Assembly (NCBI RefSeq): GCF_009792895.1
Contig: NZ_WSSC01000005.1
Location: forward strand, 1-64,000
Length of the DNA stretch: 64,000 nucleotides
Direction of reading: 5' to 3'
Source: Pigmentibacter ruber
GTDB taxonomy: Bacteria; Bdellovibrionota_B; Oligoflexia; Silvanigrellales; Silvanigrellaceae
Position 1 is the first letter of the stretch. Each line of letters opens with the position of its first letter. Positions 8,104-17,300 of this stretch are shown one piece after another. The notes below the pieces were generated by a model, which saw nothing but the letters and a program-made list of their open reading frames with translations, was not told where the DNA came from and made no database searches. Made by a program: the position numbers and the translations under genes.

Positions 8104-10839
8104 TTATTTGCGTTGAATAATCATAAAATCAGCAACGGGCCTTGAAATATTGGTGCATTTTCCTTGTCCACCTGAATTAATATTCATTTTAAACCCTCTA
8201 AAGTTGATAGTTGCAGAAGAGCCTCCATCAAAATTGATTACTTGATCGCATCCTTCATCTTTTAGATGATGAGCTAATTCATGGATAGTCATACCTTCAG
8301 AAATACCAGGTTGGCGGCCATCTACAACATACAAATTCCATGTGTCGTTTCTTATGCAAAGTGCCGATCTAGGATGAGATCCTGGGAAGAAATTGGGATC
8401 TAGCCATAATAATTTATCGCGTTTAGTCATCCATTTGCTATTAATAGCTTGATGAGGAATGAGTTGAGTCCTTTTATATGCATCTTCAACATCTTGAACA
8501 ACTTTACCATTTATTACTAAATTTTGGTTTTTACTTCTAATATAATCCATATTTTGAAAAGATTTTGTAGTATTAGTAGCCAATATACTTTCAGTATAGT
8601 TGTAGTTTATATTAATGTGATCTCCAACTTTGAGTGTGGCTAAATTTAATCCAGCTAAATTTGAATTTGTTCCAAATGAAATTACATATCCATTATTAGG
8701 AATAATAGCATTTCCAGTCGATGAAATTGACTCAATTAAATTTGTTACTGAATTAATTGTTACTTCAAATGTACCAGCTGGTGTATTTGTATTTTTCCCA
8801 AAGCTATTATTAAAAAGGTTAATATAGGATGAGTTATCTGACAGTGGAATATTCAAATATTTTATATTCAAAGTTTTTCCTGCTATAGGAAAAGTAACTG
8901 TAACTGCAATAGAAAGATCTCCGATAACATACTCACCCTGATCATTCCAGCCCAAAGCAGGAAGAAACTCGTCAGAAGTTGAATGGTATTTGTTTTTTTC
9001 TTTAAATACACCAATAGGATTAGCTTTATAATCAATTGTTGGATATTTACCAGTAGCATCACAGCCCTCAGGACCATTTATGATATATGAACTTGCTCTG
9101 TCATGAATAAACTGATTTTTGTAGTAATACTCAAAAAATCCACCTGTCGCTATAGCTATTGCATTCGTTCTTTTACTAGCTTCTTCATGAGTTTCCATTC
9201 TATTTTTTGCGATAATAGGTACTAGTTTAAAATGATTAAAATTGAATTGTGTTCTGTGAATTACAACTGGATCACCATTTATTTTCTTAATTTGATATTT
9301 ATTATAAGCACTACTAGGAATTTTAAGAAAATCTTCTTCTAAGTACTTAAATCTATTATCTACCCAATTGAGCATTAAATTTAAATCATTTTCATCAAAT
9401 GGTTTTGATGAGCTTACTGATTTATTAGTTTTCCAACGGATAAATTCTCTATCATAAGCCATATTTTGTTCTAAATATTTAAAATTCTTTTCAAGGGAAC
9501 TTTTAATGAATCCTGGTAAAATGTTATTTTCATCAAGCCATTTATGAATATATTTATTTTTAAAGCCATTTACATCTTGTAAATAGCAAGTGATTAAAGA
9601 GCCACGGTCTTTTACATAATCAATATGGTCAAAAACAACATTATATCTGTTATAATTTATTTTCTTTTGATATGTACCAAAAGACTGATCGGCATCCCAT
9701 AGTAAATAGTGGAGTACGTTACCATTAGTGTAGTTAGAATTTACAAAGTCATTGATATTTCCTTTGTTAAAAGCAACAAAACTATTGTTAACTATATTAT
9801 CACTTCCTTTAATCGCAAGAATTGTAGTTAAAAAGCTATTTGCGTAGTTAGGTTCAAAAGTCTTTTCAAGAATATTATCACATTTTGATAAATCAATACT
9901 TAGTTTCTCACTTTCAGTAGTTGGATCTTTGCTGAATTTGAAATTACTAGGATCTTTAAGAATTTTTGATTGATCATTTGCAACAGTGTAAAGTAAATTA
10001 TCGAATCCTTTTTTTTGCCATGTTTGTTCTAAAAGATCAGATAACTTATCATCTTTTAACACACTTGTGTTAATAATTGTTGAAATATAGTAAACTCCCC
10101 AATATTTATTATTAATAAAAAGATCAATATGTTTTCCATCTACTTTTTGGGTTTTTAAATTGTGACCTAATTTTTCATAAAAAATTTCTTGACTTACTTG
10201 GTCTCTTATTAAAGAAGGATCTGGATCGCTTGCATATAAAGAATATATATTTTCTTTTGATTTTATTTTGTATATTTTTGATAAGTAATTAGTAAAATCA
10301 TTATTAGTATATATTGCAAAAGATTTCTTAAGGAAATTTAAAGAAGCTTTCCCTCTAGTATTAATATATATTTCAGTATCTAAATTGTCTAAATTGATTT
10401 TCGCTCTGTTTATATTTGGAAAGTTGTCAATTTTATCTGCACTGATACTAAGAACAGGTAGTTGAGAAAAATACAAATTATACTCATCAACTGAGCCGCT
10501 TGAATTTATCTTTTTTAGAATTACTTTTTTCTTTTTGACAAGGCTTAAAATATCTTGATTGTTGTGAATAGATTGGTTGTCTATAGTGAATGAATTGTTT
10601 TCATCTTTTTCAGAAAATTTAATTTTAAGCTCTTTTTCATTTTTTAAATCATTATTAGCAATTATAATGTTATTTAAATTATCAATATGAGCTTCTTTGT
10701 TATTGAAGTAAACTTTACCAAGTTCTGTCTTAGAAGGTTTAGCATTAATAGCATTATTGAAATTGTCTTTATTTTTGCAAGAAATGGCAAAAATTTGAAG
10801 AGAGAATATTAGTATTAAAAGTAGAGTATTTTTTTTCAT
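8104..10839 (-). CDS. Second CotH-kinase-like / phosphodiester glycosidase lipoprotein
   Basis: 911 residues and clearly paralogous to the gene at 5238-7940 over the full length. Lipobox FAISC gives Cys21. CotH-like features recur: DPSLIRDQVSQ, DLFINNKYWGVYYI and WDADQSFG (about 381-388). The glycosidase half has ATGGFF, GSHPRSALCIRN, EGMTIHELAHHL and INFDGGSSA. It carries about 20 extra residues before GSHPR (a segment with SKWMTKRDKLLWLDPNFF) that the downstream copy lacks. It has its own terminator and a leader of about 490 nt upstream, so each copy may be expressed separately. Outer-membrane anchoring is expected from the lipobox. Substrate unknown. Confidence 0.75.
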   Translation of the reverse strand: MKKNTLLLILIFSLQIFAISCKNKDNFNNAINAKPSKTELGKVYFNNKEAHIDNLNNIIIANNDLKNEKELKIKFSEKDENNSFTIDNQSIHNNQDILSLVKKKKVILKKINSSGSVDEYNLYFSQLPVLSISADKIDNFPNINRAKINLDNLDTEIYINTRGKASLNFLKKSFAIYTNNDFTNYLSKIYKIKSKENIYSLYASDPDPSLIRDQVSQEIFYEKLGHNLKTQKVDGKHIDLFINNKYWGVYYISTIINTSVLKDDKLSDLLEQTWQKKGFDNLLYTVANDQSKILKDPSNFKFSKDPTTESEKLSIDLSKCDNILEKTFEPNYANSFLTTILAIKGSDNIVNNSFVAFNKGNINDFVNSNYTNGNVLHYLLWDADQSFGTYQKKINYNRYNVVFDHIDYVKDRGSLITCYLQDVNGFKNKYIHKWLDENNILPGFIKSSLEKNFKYLEQNMAYDREFIRWKTNKSVSSSKPFDENDLNLMLNWVDNRFKYLEEDFLKIPSSAYNKYQIKKINGDPVVIHRTQFNFNHFKLVPIIAKNRMETHEEASKRTNAIAIATGGFFEYYYKNQFIHDRASSYIINGPEGCDATGKYPTIDYKANPIGVFKEKNKYHSTSDEFLPALGWNDQGEYVIGDLSIAVTVTFPIAGKTLNIKYLNIPLSDNSSYINLFNNSFGKNTNTPAGTFEVTINSVTNLIESISSTGNAIIPNNGYVISFGTNSNLAGLNLATLKVGDHININYNYTESILATNTTKSFQNMDYIRSKNQNLVINGKVVQDVEDAYKRTQLIPHQAINSKWMTKRDKLLWLDPNFFPGSHPRSALCIRNDTWNLYVVDGRQPGISEGMTIHELAHHLKDEGCDQVINFDGGSSATINFRGFKMNINSGGQGKCTNISRPVADFMIIQRK

Positions 10840-11326
10840 ATAACCTCAATAGATCATTAAGTTATTCTGGTATAAATAAATTATTAATAGATTACCAAAA
10901 TTTATTTCTTAATCAAATTTTCATAATCTATTAATAATATAAACTGTTATAAAAAATGTAATAAAATTGTACATTTTTTAACTCTATAAAATTTAGTAAA
11001 TATCTAATAATTATAGATAATTATTATTTAATAATTTACATTTAATTTATAGAAACAAAATAAATTATTAATATCAATTAATTACGTTTAGAATTAATAA
11101 GACTTTTGAAATTAATCTTATTAAAATTTGTCCAAAAAAATTACACTTTAAGAAAGCTAAGACAATAGAGAATAAACAAGAACATTTTAAGTAATAGAAA
11201 AGCAATAATGTAACTTACTAAAAGTGTTAGATTTAGTTCAGAAACAAAGTAATACATTCATCATGCCTAACACAAATCTAGTGCTTAAATTTAAATAAGG
11301 CATGATAGGGTAATTAAATGATTTTA
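10840..11326. other. Non-coding AT-rich gap with several hairpins
   Basis: No gene is seen. An 11-bp perfect stem (10950-10960 / 10970-10980) lies in the middle. Near the lipoprotein gene end there are two overlapping inverted repeats, 11224-11230 / 11267-11273 and 11260-11268 / 11298-11306. The promoter of the gene starting at 10839 should be in the left part. Confidence 0.5.
11224..11306. repeat. Two overlapping, mutually exclusive inverted repeats
   Basis: GTGTTAG (11224-11230) can pair with CTAACAC (11267-11273). ATCATGCCT (11260-11268) can pair with AGGCATGAT (11298-11306). The two pairings share 11267-11268, so they cannot both form. The element lies 21 nt beyond the stop of the small lipoprotein gene and may act as its 3' end structure. 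Confidence 0.45.
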
Positions 11327-11929
11327 TTAATTTTTACTGAAAGTAAAAGTTGCTAATTCGCTAGGATAACCATATTTAGAACAAAAATTAACTGAAGTAG
11401 AAGTTAGGATAGTTTCAGCTGCATTTTCAGTAAAATTATAGGTATCATTGAATCCAAGATCATTTACTAATGAATTAGAAATTTTAGCGCATGAACCATC
11501 ATTAGCAGCATCTTCACTTACTGCACCATTGCTGATTAATGTTAACTTATCATTATTTTTAGTTAAATTAATTGGCTCTGTATACTTGCAAACTACCCCA
11601 GCAGAAGTATTTGTGTAAACTAATGAAGCCGAGTTATTAACTACAACTATTTGATAAGAATGGTTAGCGCCAAAAGGAAATTTGGTAGCATATGGATTAT
11701 ATGGGTCGTAAGGATTATATGGATCATAAGGATCATAAGGGTTTATGGAATTACCTGCTAAAGAGTTATTTCCACACTTAGCATTAATTAATTTAATATT
11801 TTGATCTGGCAGTCCTTCAGATGACTTTTTATTTGATTGATTATCATCACTATTATGTGAAAAACAACTAGTCAAAAGTGTTAAAGAGCCAACAGTAATA
11901 AAAGTAAATAATGTTACTTTAATATTCAT
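11327..11929 (-). CDS. Small lipoprotein with a DPY/NPY tandem repeat
   Basis: 200 residues. The signal peptide ends in lipobox LLTSC (Cys22). Residues 63-80 are six triplets NPY/DPY in a row, encoded by 11690-11743. The rest has Cys at 52 and several later positions (CKY, GSCAK, NFCSKYG), which may form disulfides in the periplasm. No family recognised. Its last strand-like segment FTFSKN resembles a compact beta domain. It is a single gene with long non-coding flanks. Confidence 0.65.
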   Translation of the reverse strand: MNIKVTLFTFITVGSLTLLTSCFSHNSDDNQSNKKSSEGLPDQNIKLINAKCGNNSLAGNSINPYDPYDPYNPYDPYNPYATKFPFGANHSYQIVVVNNSASLVYTNTSAGVVCKYTEPINLTKNNDKLTLISNGAVSEDAANDGSCAKISNSLVNDLGFNDTYNFTENAAETILTSTSVNFCSKYGYPSELATFTFSKN

Positions 11930-12504
11930 TTTTAATCCTCTATAAAAAAAACTTGGAAAATTGTCATAAAAAATTCATTTAAGAGTAATGACAGATTGTT
12001 GTATTTGGCAGAATTTTATTATGTTTTCAATAGTAAAATTAATACTAATAGTAAATAAAAATATTAAAAAAATATATATTTTTTTAACACAATAATTTTG
12101 CTTAGTAAATTATTTATATTTATATAAAATGAGTGATATTTATATAAAATATATTATATCTAAATCTATATATGTAATTAAAGATTTAGTATTTATCTTA
12201 AGAAAAACAGAGTAAAATATGTTAAAATATCTTTATAAAATAAGGAAAAATTTAATAATAACTATAAAAAAATAAATAAAAATATATAGTTAATTCGGTT
12301 TGGATAACATTTTTTTTATTGTATAAAATACATTTAAAATATATTTTTCTAATATAATTATTTCAAATATTTTTAATAATACAAAATAATAATTAATTTG
12401 TTGTTACATAATAAATATAGATAAAAATTTACTTTTTATCCTATTTAATATTTATAGCTTATATTTAATAGTATAAAAGTTACTGAAATACCGAGGGTTT
12501 TTAT
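11930..12504. other. Non-coding AT-rich gap
   Basis: I see no gene. All frames are broken by stops and the composition is almost pure A/T. A short direct repeat of the form ATTTATATAAAAT occurs twice near 12117-12150. Confidence 0.5.
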
Positions 12505-13062
12505 TTAAAATTTATTTTTATTTAGAAATTTCAAAAAACACATCACTATGTATACATGAAATGGTTTAATTATATTTATATGCCAATAGTTCGTACTTGA
12601 AAGAAGTTCTAAGAATTTTTCATTGTTAATATCTATCACTGAATAGAATAAATAAAAAAATTCATCTCCTTTTTCTCCCAATAGAACTTCATTCTCATTA
12701 TAATCAATGACCTTAAAAAATTTTATTTTTTCATGACGTGATATTTTTTGGGAAATTTCATCTTCAGTTAAATCTTCGACTCCAAATTAGTTCAATAAAA
12801 TTCCTGGCGAGTTTTTAAAACTTTTTGCAACTGATTGTTTTATATCTAAATTTTAAGATGTATTTATCTTTACTCGATAACCATCTTCAAATGTATGATT
12901 AATAGAGTATTTATAAAACAAAAGTGTTTTTTTTTTTTTCAGGTTCTTTTGGAATAAGCTCTGTATTATTATTTAAAAAATAATAGGCAATTTTATCTGA
13001 AAAAGGCCATATTATTAGGCAAGTTAAAATACTACATAACAATATGAAAAAATTTTTTTCAT
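12505..13062 (-). pseudogene. Decayed gene for a small membrane-anchored protein
   Basis: Reading the minus strand, AAGGAAA and an ATG at 13062 begin MKKIF; after a one-base shift the frame continues as a hydrophobic segment (ILLCSILTCLIIWPF) and a soluble part up to a run of 14 A near 12925-12940. A second shift at this A-run leads into FYKYSINHTFEDGYRVKI. In the same frame two stop codons follow, one after KINTS and one after SPGILLN, and between and after them the translation stays protein-like (GVEDLTEDEISQKISRHEK, then KVIDYNENEVLLGEKGDEFF) to a stop at 12505. Two frameshifts and two in-frame stops mark it as dead. The parent family is not recognised. Confidence 0.65.
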
Positions 13063-13321
13063 TTTATTTTTCCTTTGATTTGGAAATATAAATAATTACT
13101 TCTGAAAGAATAAGTTTTTACTTAGTAAGCACATCAGATCCTTATCTGATATTTTAAATTTTGTAAAATACTAAAAAATAAAAATTATACTGTTTACTTT
13201 ATAAAAATATGTTTTCAGATTTATATGGCAGAAAAACTATAAATTATTTTAATTTTTAAATTTCTTATCTGTATAGTATCATAATTAAATCGTTAACAAA
13301 ACAACAATGGTGAGTAACAGG

Positions 13322-14155
13322 ATGAAAAATACCAATACAACATTTGTGCTACCCTCTTTAAGTGAAAATATAGTCAGCTGTCTTTCAGCAATTTACAAAA
13401 ATGAAATATCTTATGATGCTATTACTGACAAAATATCTAAAGATCTTAGCATGTTTAAAAAAGTGTTAGACGTAGCAAATTCTCAGCACTATAGCAAAGG
13501 TGTTATTACTGACGATTTGAAACAAGCTATCATCCGTTTAGGAATAGTTAACTTAACAGTTTTGTTAACATCTGAATACTATAGTAAGTTCCCAAAATTT
13601 GAAGATATTGGATTTTTTTCTTTAAAGAAATTTAATCTACATTCTGTTTGTGTCTCAAAATTTGCCTTTGAAATAGGTAAACTTCTTAATTTGAGCACGG
13701 CAAATGATCTTATGCTTGCTGGAGCTTTTCATGATGTAGGTTTGTTAATTCGTGCCGTAATGCAACGTGAAATTATGCAAGATATTGTTAATTGTTGCAT
13801 AGCAGATAAAATAAATTTTTACACAGCAGAAACAAAGTTACAGGTAATGACTCATGATATTTTAGGTTCTGATTTGTTACAAAATTGGGGCTTTAATCAA
13901 AATGTATTAAATATCATTCGCTTTCACCATACAAAAGAAAAGTTAAGGCCTTATAGAGTTGATTTTTTAAATAAAGAAATCAATATATTAGAACTTTCGG
14001 ATGTTTTAGCACATCGTTTTTCATGTGGCTTTGAGAATTATCATACCGAATTAAGGGTACATCCCATGTTAATTGAGAGATTAGGACTTAGTAAAGAAAC
14101 TGTAATGCAGCTTGTGAAAAAAATATCAAAAACTGTTCCTTTATATATGATTTAA
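13322..14155 (+). CDS. HDOD domain protein
   Basis: The 277-residue protein is a single HDOD domain. The hallmark is the LAGAFHDVGLL segment with an HD pair near residue 138-139, preceded by the helix with AIIRLGIVNLTVLL typical of HDOD starts. HDOD proteins are usually non-enzymatic HD relatives used in signalling, for example with chemotaxis or cyclic-di-GMP systems; here no partner gene is adjacent. I chose the ATG at 13322 because GGTGAG lies 7 nt before it; an ATG at 13307 is the alternative. It is cytoplasmic with no signal peptide. Confidence 0.8.
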   Translation: MKNTNTTFVLPSLSENIVSCLSAIYKNEISYDAITDKISKDLSMFKKVLDVANSQHYSKGVITDDLKQAIIRLGIVNLTVLLTSEYYSKFPKFEDIGFFSLKKFNLHSVCVSKFAFEIGKLLNLSTANDLMLAGAFHDVGLLIRAVMQREIMQDIVNCCIADKINFYTAETKLQVMTHDILGSDLLQNWGFNQNVLNIIRFHHTKEKLRPYRVDFLNKEINILELSDVLAHRFSCGFENYHTELRVHPMLIERLGLSKETVMQLVKKISKTVPLYMI

Positions 14156-14333
14156 TTTATTTTTATTCCTTTTTTTTCCTTTAAAATTCCAGCTTAATAA
14201 CTTTCCTTTCCTAGTATTAAGGTATTTTAATAGCCACATCATGAATCTGTAATCATTATTATTTTATGAATAATTGTCTTTTTTATTGAAATTATTAGAA
14301 AAAAGATTTTATTTTAAAATAAGAAGGTGAAAT

Positions 14334-17300
14334 ATGAAGAGAAATCAGGTATTTACCAAAATTACCGCTCTATTTAGCAGTGGATTAATGTTGTCAAATA
14401 TATTCCAATCTTATGCTTATGCGCATAGTGTGTCTAAGTTAACTTCAATTGTTTATAATTCATCGAAAGAAGTTGTAAGTAATGGAAAATTAGGGAAAAA
14501 CTCTGCAATTAATGCAGGTTCAGGGCAAGCAAATGCGCAAAGTTCTAATGATCAAAATTCTTCTAGCTCTTCAGTATTTAGTGATGCCTATAATTTTAAA
14601 TCATTATCTCAAACAGTAGATCCTCGTACAGGAGCATTCTCTGTTTCATATAAAATTGGTGATATCTCTGGTAATGGTTTTGAAGATCCTGAAATATCTT
14701 TAGCATTAAATTATACTTCAACATCTTTTGCCAATTCATTTAGCTTAGGAAAAGGCTGGTCCTTAAATTTATCACATTATGATACTAAAACTGGAATGTT
14801 AAGTTTAGCAAGTGGTGGAAGCTATAAGCTAGATTTAGGAAAAGGAAAATTAAAATATTACAAGTTAAAAGATTTAGATGTAAAGTTGGGTTTAGACTAT
14901 ATTACTTTAACTTTTAAAGATGGAAAAGTTGAATTAATCGATAGAGCATATGGGAATTTAAGAAAAATTACTAATGTGCAGGGCTTTAGCGCAGAATTTC
15001 TTTATGAAAAAGGGAATAGACTTTCAAGTGTTGTATATAAAAACCCTGTTAATGGAAATGATTTGAAAAAATTAGAAATTAATTACCCATCTGATTCCGA
15101 AGTTCAATTTGTAAGAAATTTAGGAAGCGAAAAAGCAGTTACGGTTATTAAGAAATTTGCTGGCGGAAATATTTTGTCTTCAATTATGAATCCAATTGGG
15201 CAAGAAGTTAAATTTGAATATAAGTCTTCGGTTGAAAAAGCTTTCCCAACAGATAGTTTAATAACAAGTATTTTATATCCTACTGGTACAGTAATTAGTG
15301 TGAGCTACTTAGCTGGTGGTCTAGAAGCTGCCAAAAAAGATACCGCAGCTCCTGCTGTAGCAAAAATTAAAACTATTTCATTGCCTAAGACTGAGAGTAG
15401 TGAAGAAGAGATAAGTTATAATTACTATAATTCAACAAGTACAAATTATTTAGCAAAAGGATTTACTGGATATAAAGAAGGTGAAGATGCTCTATTTTTC
15501 ACACCTAATACATATACATATTCAACTGTAGAAATTAAAAAAGCTCCAGATAATCAAACAACTACAGTTGAAAGATTTTATAACCATTTTCATCAAATGA
15601 TCAAAGAAGAAGTAAAATTAAATGGAGACTATTATTTAGTAAAAGAATTTAATTATTCTGATTGGTTAAATAAAAGCTTTGACAATTTAAATGCAACATA
15701 TAGCTTTCCAAGAGAAATTAAAACAACATATTACTCAAACGGATCAAGACGCTCAGAAGTAATTAAACAAGAGTTTGATGACTACGGTAATATTACAAAA
15801 ACTCAAGATGTAAATGGAATAGTGAAAGAATTTTCCTATTTACCAGCAGAAAAAACATTTCATAAAATGGTTAATTTCCCTTACCGTGAAGTTGAGAAGT
15901 CAATAAATGGAGGAGGAAGTAAAGTAATAGATTATTCCTATGAAGATGCAAAGAATAATCAGGGAAACAGTTTTCAACGATTAAAAGCAAGAATATATAA
16001 AATAAGTGAAACTGCTTGTACTTTAGAAGATAGTAATTGTGGTAAGGTTTATAAAACAGAAATTCATAAATATGATAATACTGATACAGCAAAAAATATT
16101 GTTAAAACCTTTGGATTGCCTTCTGTAACAAAACTTTATTCCGCAGCTAATGGGAAATGTAAAGTAGTTCAAAGACAAAGTTCCTATGCGCTAAATAATT
16201 CTCAGAATATTATTAATGTTGATTATTATGCAGCAAAAGGAAAGTATTTAGCTAGTGAATCTGTTTATAAAAATGCTTATACAAAGTTAGATGAAAAAAC
16301 ACTTGATAAGGAAGGTTTAGAAATTTCATCAGAATATGATATCTTAGGAAGAAAAACTCGTGAGTCATTAAAAGCTCCGACTAGTTCTGTTACATTATCT
16401 AAAAATTATACTTATAAAGTTAATGATTCAATTTATGGTGGTTATGGAACTAGTGCTTTATTGGTTCAATCTCCAAATGGTTACAAGTCTGTTATTATTT
16501 ATGATTCTTTAGGTAGAGAATTAGAAATTCAAAAGGAAAGTATACAGACTGGGAAAATTGAAAAAATAAAATCTTATGTTTATGGAGTTACTGGACAAAA
16601 AATTAAAGAAATTTTATATAACAACGATGTCCAAGGAAATGCATATAAATTAGAACTTAATTATAAATATGATGTGGTTGGAAGAAATATTGCATCAACC
16701 TCTCCAAGTGGCGAAACAAAATATACAATTTTTAATGATGTGAATAGAACTGAAACTAGTTTTGTCCAAGCATTAAATGGAGAAAAATCGTTATCAAGTA
16801 TCACAACATATAACGAATTTAAGAAACCTATACGTACACAATTATTTTCTCCAGCTGGCGTATTTATTAATGAAAGTTTGTTAAAATATGACAATTTTGG
16901 AAATATATCAGAGAAAAAAGATGTGAACGGAAATATTGTTAAATACTTTAATAATATTTTAGGACAAAAAATTGAAGAACAATACTTGGATGGTCGAAAG
17001 ATTAAGTATGAATACGATGAAATATTTTTAGATAAAGTAACTAAAAAAACAGTAATTCTTGCAAATTCCAAAGAATACGTAATTGGGGCTAGAGAATATA
17101 ATGAAAAAGGATTAATCTTAAAAGATATTGATCCGTCAGGAAATGCTATTAATTATGAATATGACAACTATAATAATTTAATATCTGAAAAAACAAGATC
17201 TGGTAAGTTAATAAAATATTCATATACTCCATTTAATAAAATAGCAAAAAAAGAAGTTTCAGGTGACATAAGTGGTAAGTACACAACTACATATACATAT

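Noticed and set aside
2449-14333. Prophage or insertion sequence in the AT-rich island
   Set aside because: No integrase, transposase, terminal repeats or phage structural genes were seen; the island shows only exported proteins and one pseudogene.
14156-14333. Terminator or RNA element between the HDOD and Rhs genes
   Set aside because: The region is T-rich but I find no convincing stem, so I do not list one.
16661-17071. 136-residue frame on the minus strand inside the Rhs gene
   Set aside because: It has no ribosome site and lies inside a well-supported gene; the opposite strand of YD-repeat coding sequence easily stays open.
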